Source of the DNA: Marinobacter flavimaris
GTDB taxonomy: Bacteria > Pseudomonadota > Gammaproteobacteria > Pseudomonadales > Oleiphilaceae
Assembly: GCF_002933295.1 (NCBI RefSeq)
Contig: NZ_PSSW01000011.1
Location: 1 to 64,000, forward strand
DNA: 64,000 bases
Direction of reading: 5' to 3'
Part shown: positions 14,153 to 23,639 of the stretch, in pieces
How positions within the stretch are numbered: the first letter of the stretch is position 1
How the letters are laid out: each line of letters starts with the position of its first letter
Program-made: the position numbers and the translations under genes
The notes under the pieces: generated by a model
The model's database searches: none
The model's input: the letters and a program-made list of their open reading frames with translations, nothing else
Told to the model about the DNA's origin: nothing

Positions 14153-16975
14153 TTACTTCGTCAACATTGGCTTCAGATAGCGGCCTGTGTGAGAAGCGGG
14201 GTTCTCGGCGACTTCCTCCGGCGTTCCCTCGGCAATGATCTGGCCGCCGCCAGAGCCGCCTTCGGGGCCCAGGTCGACAATCCAGTCGGCGGTCTTGATC
14301 ACGTCCAGATTGTGTTCGATGACCACGATGGTGTTGCCATGGTCCCGCAGCCTCTCCAGAACGTTGAGCAGTTGCTGGATGTCGTAGAAGTGCAGGCCGG
14401 TGGTTGGCTCGTCAAGAATGTAGAGTGTCTTGCCTGTATCCCGCTTGGAGAGCTCTTTGGCCAGTTTAACCCGCTGGGCTTCGCCACCAGAGAGGGTGAC
14501 CGCGCTCTGCCCCAGTCGGATGTATGAGAGGCCGACATCCATCAATGTCTGTAGTTTGCGGGCCAGGAAAGGCACGGCATCGAAGAACTCGCGCCCTTCC
14601 TCAACGGTCATTTCAAGTACTTCGTTGATATTCTTGCCCTTGTAGCGGACTTCCAGAGTTTCCCGGTTGTAGCGCTTGCCCTTGCAGACGTCGCAGGGCA
14701 CGTAGACATCCGGCAGGAAATGCATCTCTACCTTGATCACGCCGTCGCCCTGGCATGCCTCGCATCGTCCACCTTTGACGTTGAAAGAGAATCGGCCAGG
14801 TTTGTAGCCCCGGGAACGTGCCTCCTGTGTTCCGGCAAAGAGTTCACGGATGGGAGTGAACAGGCCGGTGTAGGTGGCCGGGTTCGAGCGGGGGGTGCGG
14901 CCGATGGGGCTCTGGTCAATGTCGATGACCTTGTCCAGGTGGTCCAGTCCTTTGAGCGACTGGTAGGGGGCATGGTTGAGGCTGGTGGCCTTGTTGAGTT
15001 TGGCGGCAGCTACCGGATACAGGGTGCTGTTGATCAGCGTGGACTTGCCAGACCCGGATACACCAGTGACGCAGGTCATGATGCCCAGGGGCAAATCGAG
15101 CGTAACGTCTTTCAGGTTGTTGCCAGTAGCACCTGACAGGGTCAGTGCTTTTCCGCTGCCTTTGTTGCGCTGTTTCGGGATGGCGATTTCCCGGGTGCCG
15201 TTGAGGTATTGCCCGGTAAGTGAATCGGGGTTGTCGATGATCTGTTGCGGGGTGCCCTGGCCGATAATCTTGCCGCCATGAACGCCAGCACCCGGTCCGA
15301 TATCAATGACATGATCTGCAGCGCGGATCGCATCCTCATCGTGTTCGACAACAATCACGGTATTGCCCAGATCCCGGAGATGGGTGAGGGTGGCCAAAAG
15401 CCGGTCATTGTCCCGTTGATGCAACCCGATGGAGGGTTCGTCAAGAATGTACATGACGCCTACCAGCCCGGCGCCGATCTGGCTTGCCAGGCGAATACGC
15501 TGCGCCTCACCCCCGGAGAGTGTATCGGCACTTCGTTCAAGCGTGAGGTATTCCAGCCCGACGTTCACCAAGAACTGAAGGCGCTGCCGCACTTCCTTCA
15601 GAATTTTTTCGGCTATCTCACCTTTTCGACCCGGTAGCGCGAGGGTTTCGAAGTAATCATGTGCGTCACCCACCGGGAGATGGGTGACATCGGAAATATT
15701 GTGCTCTTCGATAAAGACGCGGCGGGCGCTGCGGCGCAGTCGTGAGCCGCCGCATTCTTTGCACGGCTGGGTGCTCAGATTGCGGGCGAGCTCCTCACGC
15801 ATGCTCTGTGAATCGGTCTCGCGGTAGCGCCGTTCAAGGTTTGGCAGAATGCCCTCGAATGGATGTGCCTTCTCCATGATATGGCCACGTGAATTCACAT
15901 AACGGAATGGGATATCCTCATCGCCCGAGCCGAACAGCAGCACGTTGCGAAAATCCTCGGGGAGATCCGCCCAGGGCGTTTCCAGATCGATGCCGTAGTG
16001 ATCTGCCACGCTGCCCAGCATCTGGAAGTAATAGACGGCCCGGCGATCCCAGCCCTTGATGGCGCCGGATGCCAAAGTGGCTTCCGGGTGCTGGACAATT
16101 TTTTCGGGATCAAAGAACTGTTTAACACCCAGTCCGTCGCAGGTAGGGCAGGCACCCGCCGGGTTGTTAAAGGAAAACAGTTTCGGCTCGAGCTCGCTCA
16201 GGGCATAGCCGCACTGGGTGCAGGCATAACGGGCGGAGAAGGTCTGTTCTTCTCCCTCACCACTCATGGGCGCCACAAGGGCAATCCCGTCCGCCAGGTC
16301 CAGGGCGGTTTCGAAACTCTCGGCAAGCCGCTGCTCCAGGCCTGGCTTGACCTTGAACCGATCGACGACCACATCAATCTGATGTTTGCGTTTTTTGTCC
16401 AGGGCCGGCACATCGTCGATGTCATAAACCGTGCCGTCCACGCGCAGGCGGATAAAGCCCTGGCTGCGCATGGTTTCGATAACCTGCAGATGTTCGCCTT
16501 TCCGATCCCGGATTACCGGTGCCAGGATCATGAGTTTGCTGTCCTCTGGCATGGCCACCACCTGGTCTACCATCTGGCTGATGGTCTGCGCTTCCAGAGG
16601 TTGGCCATGGTCAGGGCACCGGGGCTCCCCGGCGCGGGCGAAGAGCAGGCGCAGGTAATCGTAGATTTCCGTGATGGTGCCAACGGTGGAGCGAGGGTTG
16701 TGGGAAGTGGACTTCTGCTCTATGGATATCGCTGGCGACAGGCCTTCGATATGGTCCACATCCGGCTTCTCCATCATCGAGAGAAACTGGCGGGCGTAGG
16801 TAGACAGCGACTCCACATAACGTCGCTGCCCTTCAGCATAGAGCGTATCGAACGCAAGGGACGATTTACCGGAACCGGAGAGGCCGGTAATCACAATCAG
16901 TTTGTCCCTTGGCATATCCAGGTCGATGTTCTTCAGGTTGTGGGTTCGTGCCCCTTTGATCTGGATATGGTCCAT
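14153..16975 (-). CDS. uvrA: Excinuclease ABC subunit A
   Basis: 940 residues, equal to E. coli UvrA. It has two ABC ATPase halves: Walker A GLSGSGKSS near residue 31 and GVSGSGKST near residue 640, with signatures LSGGEAQRIRLA and LSGGEAQRVKLA. Zinc modules are CTQC...CPTC (about 253–282) and CEAC...CDVC. UvrA finds bulky DNA lesions and loads UvrB in nucleotide excision repair. The upstream region has a TATAAT-like -10 (complement of 17002–17007), but no CTG-N10-CAG LexA operator is visible, unlike E. coli uvrA. Divergent from the MFS gene. Confidence 0.98.
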   Translation of the reverse strand: MDHIQIKGARTHNLKNIDLDMPRDKLIVITGLSGSGKSSLAFDTLYAEGQRRYVESLSTYARQFLSMMEKPDVDHIEGLSPAISIEQKSTSHNPRSTVGTITEIYDYLRLLFARAGEPRCPDHGQPLEAQTISQMVDQVVAMPEDSKLMILAPVIRDRKGEHLQVIETMRSQGFIRLRVDGTVYDIDDVPALDKKRKHQIDVVVDRFKVKPGLEQRLAESFETALDLADGIALVAPMSGEGEEQTFSARYACTQCGYALSELEPKLFSFNNPAGACPTCDGLGVKQFFDPEKIVQHPEATLASGAIKGWDRRAVYYFQMLGSVADHYGIDLETPWADLPEDFRNVLLFGSGDEDIPFRYVNSRGHIMEKAHPFEGILPNLERRYRETDSQSMREELARNLSTQPCKECGGSRLRRSARRVFIEEHNISDVTHLPVGDAHDYFETLALPGRKGEIAEKILKEVRQRLQFLVNVGLEYLTLERSADTLSGGEAQRIRLASQIGAGLVGVMYILDEPSIGLHQRDNDRLLATLTHLRDLGNTVIVVEHDEDAIRAADHVIDIGPGAGVHGGKIIGQGTPQQIIDNPDSLTGQYLNGTREIAIPKQRNKGSGKALTLSGATGNNLKDVTLDLPLGIMTCVTGVSGSGKSTLINSTLYPVAAAKLNKATSLNHAPYQSLKGLDHLDKVIDIDQSPIGRTPRSNPATYTGLFTPIRELFAGTQEARSRGYKPGRFSFNVKGGRCEACQGDGVIKVEMHFLPDVYVPCDVCKGKRYNRETLEVRYKGKNINEVLEMTVEEGREFFDAVPFLARKLQTLMDVGLSYIRLGQSAVTLSGGEAQRVKLAKELSKRDTGKTLYILDEPTTGLHFYDIQQLLNVLERLRDHGNTIVVIEHNLDVIKTADWIVDLGPEGGSGGGQIIAEGTPEEVAENPASHTGRYLKPMLTK

Positions 16976-17160
16976 AACACCTCGCTCGGATAAAAACGAA
17001 AATTATACCGCGTTGGGCCCGCTGCGGCGAAAATGATACCGGGGCCAGCATCACGCGGGTTGTCCCCCGTCAGCGCCCCTTCTGTTACAATGCGCCGCCT
17101 GCGATGGGTATCTGCCCTCAATCTGACCGCTTTCAACCCCGGCTGAGGTACGTAATTGCC

Positions 17161-18531
17161 ATGAATGCGCTGGAAAAACGCTCCGTATTCGCCCTGGCGT
17201 CTGTTTACGCCATGCGCATGCTCGGACTGTTCATGGTGCTGCCGGTATTCATGTTGCTGGGCGAAGATCTCAAGGATGCAACGCCCGCACTGCTGGGTTT
17301 CGCTATAGGCGCCTATGGACTCAGTCAGGCCCTGTTGCAGATTCCCTTCGGCATGCTGTCTGATCGGGTTGGCCGAAAGCGCATGATCTATATCGGGCTG
17401 GTACTTTTTGCCGCAGGCAGTTTGCTGGCCGGAGCCACGGACTCCATATACGTTGTAATTGCCGGTCGGATTCTTCAGGGCGCCGGTGCGATCGCCAGTG
17501 TGCTGATGGCGCTGCTCAGTGACCTGACTCGCGAGGAAGAGCGGACCAAGGCCATGGCAACGGTGGGGATCACCATCGGCCTGTCGTTTTCGGTATCGCT
17601 GGTTCTTGGGCCCCTTCTCGGAGCCTGGTGGGGACTGTCCGGGATCTTCTACGCCACGGCAGCACTGGCGGTGGTGGCGCTGGTGATCGTCAACCGCGTG
17701 GTTCCGACGCCCCATCAGCACAAGACCAGCCCCGACACGCATCCTGCCCGGGAGATGCTGGGGCGCGTGCTTTCAGACGGTCGTCTCCTCCGCTTGGATT
17801 TCGGTATCTTCGCACTGCATCTGGTGCTGACCGCCCTGTTTCTGGTGTTTCCCTCCATGCTTCAGGAGCAGTTTGGCCTTGCCAGCAGTTCACACTGGTG
17901 GTTTTACCTGAGCGTGATGGTCACGTCTTTCTTCGCCATGGTGCCGTTCATCATCATTGGCGAGAAAAAGCGCAGGATGAAACCCGTGCTTTGTGGGGCA
18001 ATTGCCTTGCTGACATTGGCTACTGCCGGGTTTACCGGTGTTTCCAGCAACCTGGTTGCGGCCTGGGCTGTGCTGTTTTTCTTCTTCATGGCCTTCAACC
18101 TGCTCGAAGCCAGCCTGCCGTCATTGATCAGTAAGGAGGCGCCGGCTGCAAGCAAAGGCACGGCAATGGGGGTGTACTCCACCTCCCAGTTCATGGGCGC
18201 GTTTCTGGGGGGCGCATTCGGCGGCTACCTCCTGGAGGTAGCCGGGCTGCAGGGCGTGCTCTGGTTCATGGTGGTAGTGCTGGGCCTCTGGCTGCTGATA
18301 GCGCTCACCATGCCCGCGCCCGGTCACACCACAAGTTTCGTGGTACAGTTGCAGCAGGTAATGAACGACCAGTACGACGACATCGATGACAATCTCCGCC
18401 GCCTTCCGGGCGTTCAGGATGTGGTGATTGTGGAAGACGCTGCCACCGCCTATCTTAAGGTGGATCGTCAGCAATTTGATGAAGCGTTACTTGCGGACTT
18501 TTCCTTTGTCCGGCAGGCTAACCATTCTTGA
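17161..18531 (+). CDS. MFS transporter, YajR-like
   Basis: 456 residues from ATG 17161 (MNALEKRSVFALASVYAMRM); an open frame reaches back to 17104 but has no better start. Twelve predicted membrane helices, and the MFS motif A GMLSDRVGRKRM after helix 2. A soluble C-terminal domain of about 65 residues (VVQLQQVMNDQYDDIDDNLR onward) resembles the ferredoxin-like YAM domain of E. coli YajR, which has a similar total length. Substrate unknown; likely a proton-driven exporter. It sits between uvrA and ssb, an arrangement known in pseudomonads. Confidence 0.85.
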   Translation: MNALEKRSVFALASVYAMRMLGLFMVLPVFMLLGEDLKDATPALLGFAIGAYGLSQALLQIPFGMLSDRVGRKRMIYIGLVLFAAGSLLAGATDSIYVVIAGRILQGAGAIASVLMALLSDLTREEERTKAMATVGITIGLSFSVSLVLGPLLGAWWGLSGIFYATAALAVVALVIVNRVVPTPHQHKTSPDTHPAREMLGRVLSDGRLLRLDFGIFALHLVLTALFLVFPSMLQEQFGLASSSHWWFYLSVMVTSFFAMVPFIIIGEKKRRMKPVLCGAIALLTLATAGFTGVSSNLVAAWAVLFFFFMAFNLLEASLPSLISKEAPAASKGTAMGVYSTSQFMGAFLGGAFGGYLLEVAGLQGVLWFMVVVLGLWLLIALTMPAPGHTTSFVVQLQQVMNDQYDDIDDNLRRLPGVQDVVIVEDAATAYLKVDRQQFDEALLADFSFVRQANHS

Positions 18532-18588
18532 AATCCGGAGGCTCGCACGGAACGCGGGCGTCCCTGAAAACAGAGTCAGGAGCAGAAC

Positions 18589-19113
18589 ATGGCACGAGGC
18601 GTAAACAAGGTAATCCTAATCGGTAATCTGGGGCAGGACCCAGATACCCGCTACACCCCCAACGGCAATGCCGTAGTAAACCTGAACCTTGCAACAGACG
18701 AAAGCTACAAGGATCGTCAGACCGGTCAGCTGGTGCCGAAAACCGAATGGCACCGGGTTGTCATGTTCGGCAAGATCGCCGAAGTTGCGGGACAGTACCT
18801 GCGAAAGGGCTCGAAGGTTTATATTGAGGGCAAGCTTCAGACCCGCAAATGGCAGAACAAGGAAGGGCAGGATGTCTATACCACCGAGGTTGTGGTGGAT
18901 ATCAATGGCCAGATGCAGATGCTGGACAGCCGTGGCGGCGAAGGCGGAATGAGCCAGGGCGCGCCGGCAGGACGGCCTCAGCAGTCCGGCTACAACGCGC
19001 CGGCTGGACAGCAGAACAATCCGCCACCGCAATCCGGTGGCTACAGCAGCCAGCCTTCGCAGGGCAGCATGCCCGAACCGGTTGACGACTTTGATGATGA
19101 CATTCCGTTCTGA
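18589..19113 (+). CDS. ssb: Single-stranded DNA-binding protein
   Basis: 174 residues (E. coli 178). The OB fold starts ARGVNKVILIGNLGQDPDTR. A flexible Gln/Gly/Pro-rich linker follows (about 118–162), and the acidic tip DDFDDDIPF recruits repair and replication proteins. It works as a tetramer on exposed single strands. The ATG is preceded by AGGAGC; the 57-nt gap after the MFS gene has no obvious terminator. A hairpin terminator follows at 19157. Confidence 0.98.
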   Translation: MARGVNKVILIGNLGQDPDTRYTPNGNAVVNLNLATDESYKDRQTGQLVPKTEWHRVVMFGKIAEVAGQYLRKGSKVYIEGKLQTRKWQNKEGQDVYTTEVVVDINGQMQMLDSRGGEGGMSQGAPAGRPQQSGYNAPAGQQNNPPPQSGGYSSQPSQGSMPEPVDDFDDDIPF

Positions 19114-19156
19114 CTCTCCCCACGAGGCAAACGGGATTTGAGCATCCGAACTCTAT

Positions 19157-19188
19157 AAAGCCTCCGCATTGCGGGGGCTTTATTGTTA
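19157..19188 (+). terminator. Terminator after ssb
   Basis: AAAGCCTCCGC (19157–19167) pairs with GCGGGGGCTTT (19171–19181) around ATT, with one G·T pair, followed by a T-rich stretch TATTGTT. It separates ssb from the MSHA operon. The remaining 166 bases before mshI hold no recognisable gene and presumably contain the pilus operon promoter. Confidence 0.85.
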
Positions 19189-19347
19189 CTGACTTGCAAA
19201 AACGGTGTGAAATCAGCCAAAAAAACGTGGAGTTACGTTCGCTTTCTCATCTATTATGTAATCCATTGCGAAAAATGCCGGTTTTTTGGGCAATACAATA
19301 GTCACGCGAGGCTGGCGAGTGGCCTTCGGATCCTTTTTGCGGACCCC

Positions 19348-20268
19348 ATGACAAAGACACCGATATTACGAAAATTGACCGGCCTATTCAGGCACTCCGG
19401 GGCACGTCTGCGGGTATGTCTTGAGATTCGTCCGGACGGCATTGCCTGGGCGGAATCAGCAGGACGATCAGGCTTCAGTGATTGTCTGCCTGCCAGGCGT
19501 CTGGAAACCCTCGCCGCATTGGTGGAAAGTGAAGGTTGGTCCGGCGCAGCGACGACGCTTGTGCTGCCTCTGGACCAGTATCAGGTGTTCCAGATGGATC
19601 GCCCTGAAGGCATCGAGGAATCGGAACTGGGCGATGCTCTCAAGTGGAAGTTGAAAGATTTTCTGGACTTCAGTCCGTCCGAAGCCGTTTCCGATGTGTT
19701 TCCCTTTCCCCGGGACGCATCCCGTGGGCGAGGTGAGCTGGTTAATGTAGTCGCGGCCAGGAAAGTTCTGGTCTCGGAACTGGTTCGGCTGGTTCAGAAG
19801 GCGGGCCTGGAGCCTGAGCGCATTGATATCGCCGAGCTGGCATTGCGAAACCTGGTGTGCCGGCTGGATGAGAATCGACGCGGGGCAGCACTGGTTCATC
19901 TGAAAGACAATTACGGCCAGATGGTGATCTGCAGAGACAATACCCTGTATCTGTCGCGCAAACTGGATGTGACCTCCGAAGACCTGCGTGATGCGGCCCG
20001 TCAGGAATCCGCCGTTCAGTCGTTGGCTCTGGAAATGCAGCGTTCCCTCGACTACTACGAAAGCCAGCTGGGCCAGGTGCCGCCGGCGATGATCCGTCTT
20101 GTCGCCCGCGACAGTGTCCTGCCACTTGCCTCCATGTTGTCCTCCTATGTAGCCGCTGGTATCGAAACCCTCGACTGGAACGCCCTGGGCCTCCAGGCCG
20201 ATCTGGACAGTCGTTGCCTTCCTGCCTGGAGCGCATGCTTGCCAATGCCGGAGGACGGGCGCCCATGA
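19348..20268 (+). CDS. mshI: MSHA biogenesis protein MshI (PilM-like)
   Basis: 306 residues from ATG 19348 (MTKTPILRKLTGLFRHSGAR). The frame is open to 19183, but that extension is AT-rich, unlike coding sequence, and probably holds the promoter. The protein has an actin-fold, PilM/GspL-cytoplasmic type, without strong membrane segments; the later motif GQMVICRDNTLYLSRKLDVT fits the family. It probably forms the cytoplasmic ring of the MSHA pilus assembly platform. First gene of the operon; it overlaps the next gene by 4 nt (ATGA). Confidence 0.85.
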   Translation: MTKTPILRKLTGLFRHSGARLRVCLEIRPDGIAWAESAGRSGFSDCLPARRLETLAALVESEGWSGAATTLVLPLDQYQVFQMDRPEGIEESELGDALKWKLKDFLDFSPSEAVSDVFPFPRDASRGRGELVNVVAARKVLVSELVRLVQKAGLEPERIDIAELALRNLVCRLDENRRGAALVHLKDNYGQMVICRDNTLYLSRKLDVTSEDLRDAARQESAVQSLALEMQRSLDYYESQLGQVPPAMIRLVARDSVLPLASMLSSYVAAGIETLDWNALGLQADLDSRCLPAWSACLPMPEDGRP

Positions 20269-20870
20269 TCCAGCAGGTCAATCTGTACACAGACGAGCTT
20301 CGCCCGCACAAGGAGAGGCTCCAGGCGGGGACGGCGGTTGGTGTTCTGCTCGTGGGGTTGCTGCTGGTGGCGTTCGTGGCCGGTTTCCTGACTTACGAGA
20401 ACTCCGTGATGGCCAACAAGGCCTCGCGTCTGGACCAGCAGAATCAACAACTTGAGCAGGCCGTGGCGGAGCTCTCAGCGGCGGTTCAAGCTCGCCAGCC
20501 GGATGCGGAAGTGGAGGAAGCCCTGAACCGCGTAACCCAGACTCTTGCTCGTCGCCAGCGTTTGCTGGAACGGGTGGAAAGTCTGGTGCTCTCGGAAGGC
20601 CGCAATTTTTCGCCGCAACTGTCAGCTCTGGCCCGGCAGATCCCGAAAGACGTCTGGCTAACCGACGTAATTCTCGAGTCGGGCCCGGACAAAGTCACCA
20701 TTGAGGGACGTAGCCGTGATGGCGCTCTAGTGCCCCGATACCTTGAAAATCTGGGCGACGAAGCAGCTTTTGCCGGAAAAACTTTTGGTGCGTTCCGGTT
20801 GTCACGGTCGGACGAGGGCCGGTGGATCGATTTTCATGTGTCCAGTAAACGCGACGGGGAGGCCAACTGA
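20265..20870 (+). CDS. PilN-like MSHA assembly protein (MshI2 type)
   Basis: 201 residues. The N-terminus MIQQVNLYTDELRPHKERLQ matches PilN proteins, whose short leader binds PilM. One membrane helix (TAVGVLLVGLLLVAFVAGFL, about 23–42) is followed by a coiled coil and a periplasmic PilN core (PKDVWLTDVILESGPDKVTI). It probably bridges MshI in the cytoplasm to MshJ. Start and stop overlap both neighbours (ATGA and TGATG), so translation is coupled. Confidence 0.8.
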   Translation: MIQQVNLYTDELRPHKERLQAGTAVGVLLVGLLLVAFVAGFLTYENSVMANKASRLDQQNQQLEQAVAELSAAVQARQPDAEVEEALNRVTQTLARRQRLLERVESLVLSEGRNFSPQLSALARQIPKDVWLTDVILESGPDKVTIEGRSRDGALVPRYLENLGDEAAFAGKTFGAFRLSRSDEGRWIDFHVSSKRDGEAN

Positions 20871-21559
20871 TGGCGGATGCGTCCAACACCTCCCTGGCAC
20901 GAGCGGCGCAGTGGTATAACCTGCGCCCGATTCGCGAGCGGGCACTGATTCTGCTGACGGCGCTGGTGCTTGTCCTGGTTGTCGTCTGGGAGCTTGCGGT
21001 TACGCCGTTGCAGCAACGGCATCAGAACCTGGAGAATCGCCTCCAGATGCTGTCCAACAGTCGGGATGACCTGCTTGCGCAGCAACAGACGCTTAATGCA
21101 CAGCTCGCGACCGATCCCTCCCGGGAGTTGCGCAATCAGCTAAACGCCCGGCAACAGAGATTGGAACGGCTCGATCAGCAGATCGCGGATACCACGGGGC
21201 AACTGATCGCGCCCACAGCGATGGTGGCACTGCTCAGGAATATTCTGGCGGCCCAGGAATCGCTGGAATTACAGGCACTCGAGTTACAGACTCCAACCCC
21301 GGTTTTCGCACCGGATGCACCGGAGCAGTCGTCTCAGGAGTCGCAGGCTGCGCCTGAGCCACTGCTGTATGCCCACGATGTCGAGCTCCGGATCAAAGGG
21401 AGCTACCTCGATGTACTGAATTACCTGCAGCGGCTGGAGGGAATGGATGAGCGCCTCGGCTGGATCAGGCTGGAATACAGCGCGGGAGACTGGCCTTCGG
21501 GAGAGGCGGTCATCAGGGTGCAAACACTGAGCCTGGATCAGGCCTGGCTGGGGGTATGA
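20870..21559 (+). CDS. mshJ: MSHA biogenesis protein MshJ (PilO-like)
   Basis: 229 residues, one N-terminal membrane helix (ALILLTALVLVLVVVWELAV, about 25–44), a periplasmic coiled coil (about 50–110), then a ferredoxin-like PilO domain with DVELRIKGSYLDVLNYLQRL. It should pair with the PilN-like protein to form the inner-membrane alignment complex that meets the secretin through MshK. The TGATG junction with the preceding gene couples the two. Confidence 0.85.
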   Translation: MADASNTSLARAAQWYNLRPIRERALILLTALVLVLVVVWELAVTPLQQRHQNLENRLQMLSNSRDDLLAQQQTLNAQLATDPSRELRNQLNARQQRLERLDQQIADTTGQLIAPTAMVALLRNILAAQESLELQALELQTPTPVFAPDAPEQSSQESQAAPEPLLYAHDVELRIKGSYLDVLNYLQRLEGMDERLGWIRLEYSAGDWPSGEAVIRVQTLSLDQAWLGV

Positions 21560-21560
21560 G

Positions 21561-21908
21561 ATGAGCAGACGCCTGAATAAGACAGCAAGTTGGTGGTTTG
21601 GCATGGCGCTCGGCTCTATGTTTTTTTGTGCGGGCCCGGCCCATGCACTGCAGGATCCGACCCGCCCGCCCGGTCCGCAGGCCACAGTTGCCCAGCCGGC
21701 GCCAGAGCGGTCACTGGCTCTGGATTCCATTCTTTTCAGCAAGGACAGGCGAGTCGCCGTAATCGAAGGTGAGGCCCTCAGGGAAGGCCAGGGTTTTGAC
21801 AACGTGCGGGTTATCCGGATCTACGCCAATCGGGTTCTGGTCACGGATAACGGGCGTGAACGGGTGTTGTACCTGGAGAGACTTCCGCAGGTTCGGGGAA
21901 CTCAATGA
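21561..21908 (+). CDS. mshK: MSHA biogenesis protein MshK (PilP-like)
   Basis: 115 residues. A signal peptide with cleavage after AHA (about residue 29) precedes LQDPTRPPGPQ, a motif typical of MshK and GspC/PilP-like proteins. The small periplasmic homology-region domain includes SILFSKDRRVAVIEGEALRE. It is expected to contact the N-domains of secretin MshL. It lies one base after mshJ and overlaps mshL by 4 nt. Confidence 0.83.
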   Translation: MSRRLNKTASWWFGMALGSMFFCAGPAHALQDPTRPPGPQATVAQPAPERSLALDSILFSKDRRVAVIEGEALREGQGFDNVRVIRIYANRVLVTDNGRERVLYLERLPQVRGTQ

Positions 21909-23638
21909 CAGACAATCGGATACTCATGACAACCATTAAAATCACAGGTGCACTGGCGTTGAGCCTGGTATTGGCGGCGTGCAGCAACAATCCGTTGATG
22001 CGGTCGGCAACGGCTACCTCAACCGATGCTGCGGACGCTATTGACCAAAGCCTTGAAGAGGCCACGCAACCAGAACCGGCGGCGCCAGCATCCACCGAGG
22101 CTTCAGCACCTTTACCTGCGGACGTAAGCGCAGCATTGCTGCCGTCACTGTCCGGCGGCGCGGATCTGGACGAACGTTTTGACGTCAATGCCCGGGGCGT
22201 GCCTGCCGCAAGCTTTTTTGAATCGCTGGTCGAGGGGACCCGCTACAACGTGGTGGTCCATCCCGATGTCACTATCAGCATCGATCTCCGGTTGGGTGAT
22301 GTCACCGTACCAGAAGTTATGGATATAGCCGTTGACCTGTATGGCCTGGATATCCGCCGCAATGGCCGGCTGTTCCGTGTTCAGGCGGATCAGGTCCAGA
22401 CGCGGATGTTCCCCATTGATTACCTGCATTTCAAACGCAAGGGCGGCTCTGAGACCCGCGTAAGTTCCGGGCAGGTGACGGGCGCGCGCAGTGGCAGTTC
22501 CGGTAACTCCAATAGCAATGGCGACAGCACTGGTTCCGGCGAGACCCGCAACCTGGTGGGAACCACCATTTCCACGGAAACGGCGTCGGATTTCTGGAAA
22601 GACATTCAAAGCGCCCTGAGCATGATTGTCGGTGGCGGTGATGGCAAACAGGTGATCGTCAATCCGGGTGCCGGTCTGGTAATGGTCCGGGCCGGTTCCG
22701 AGGATTTGCGCATGGTTGAGGAGTATCTGCGCCGCACTGAGTTGATTATGCAGCGTCAGGTGATCCTGGAAGCCAAGATTCTGGAGATCGCGCTTAACGA
22801 GGGCTACCAGCAGGGCATTAACTGGTCGGATATTCAGAGCGCGTCCAGCATTACCGCCTCGGATGGTTTACCGAAGGATTTCACCGCGCAGGCTTTGGCG
22901 GGCCAGGTCATTCAGACATCCGATATCGGGGGCCTGTTTTCTGCCAGCGTGCGCGCCGGCGATTTTACCGGCCTGATCGAGCTGCTCGGGAAGCAGGGCA
23001 ATGTGCAGATTCTCTCCAGCCCACGGATTTCAACGGTGAATAATCAGAAGGCGGTCATCAAAGTCGGTACCGACGAGTTTTTTGTCACCGATATTGATTT
23101 TGATGACAACAACTCCGCCGTTACAGCCACAGATTCAACATCAACCTCCGTGGAGTTGACCCCGTTCTTCTCGGGCATTTCGCTGGATGTCACTCCCCAG
23201 ATTTCTGAAAGCGGCGTGATCACCCTGCATGTACACCCCTCCGTGAGTGAGGTGACCGATCAGGAAAAGGTGATCACCATTGGCGAGCGGGACGTCACGC
23301 TGCCCCTGGCCAGCAGCACCGTTCGCGAAACCGACAGCGTGATCCGCGCCGAGAGTGGCCAGATCGTTGTGATCGGTGGTCTGATCCAGAACTCCAGTGA
23401 GGACAACAATTCCGCGGTTCCCTTCTTCAGCGAGATCCCGCTGGTGGGCGAATTGTTCAAGCAGCGGAGATTCCAGTCGCGCAAGAGTGAGCTGGTCATC
23501 CTTCTGCGACCGGTTGTGGCCGGAACGCCGGAGATGAACGCGGACGTGTCCGCCAGCCGGGAGCGCATGAATGTGCTGCGCGAGTTGCTGCAGTCATCTG
23601 AATCCGTCACACCGGAACCGGAGAAAGCCGTTCGATAG
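21905..23638 (+). CDS. mshL: MSHA secretin MshL
   Basis: 577 residues. Lipoprotein signal with lipobox LVLAAC and acylated Cys near residue 27; the initiator may be 21905 or ATG 21929. It contains an N-terminal STN-like domain (about 95–160), a Ser/Gly/Asn-rich loop (SGSSGNSNSNGDSTGSG), and the C-terminal secretin beta-barrel with ESGVITLHVHPSVSEV and VVIGGLIQNSSEDNNSAVPF. It forms the outer-membrane pore for the pilus. No separate pilotin gene is seen. Confidence 0.93.
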   Translation: MTDNRILMTTIKITGALALSLVLAACSNNPLMRSATATSTDAADAIDQSLEEATQPEPAAPASTEASAPLPADVSAALLPSLSGGADLDERFDVNARGVPAASFFESLVEGTRYNVVVHPDVTISIDLRLGDVTVPEVMDIAVDLYGLDIRRNGRLFRVQADQVQTRMFPIDYLHFKRKGGSETRVSSGQVTGARSGSSGNSNSNGDSTGSGETRNLVGTTISTETASDFWKDIQSALSMIVGGGDGKQVIVNPGAGLVMVRAGSEDLRMVEEYLRRTELIMQRQVILEAKILEIALNEGYQQGINWSDIQSASSITASDGLPKDFTAQALAGQVIQTSDIGGLFSASVRAGDFTGLIELLGKQGNVQILSSPRISTVNNQKAVIKVGTDEFFVTDIDFDDNNSAVTATDSTSTSVELTPFFSGISLDVTPQISESGVITLHVHPSVSEVTDQEKVITIGERDVTLPLASSTVRETDSVIRAESGQIVVIGGLIQNSSEDNNSAVPFFSEIPLVGELFKQRRFQSRKSELVILLRPVVAGTPEMNADVSASRERMNVLRELLQSSESVTPEPEKAVR

Positions 23639-23639
23639 C

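Noticed and set aside
15998..16993. 331-codon open frame antisense to uvrA
   Set aside because: Shadow of uvrA; no recognisable domain.
19183..19347. 55-residue N-terminal extension of MshI
   Set aside because: The extension is AT-rich, contains odd residues for this protein (several Cys and Tyr), and lies between a terminator and the operon, where a promoter is needed.
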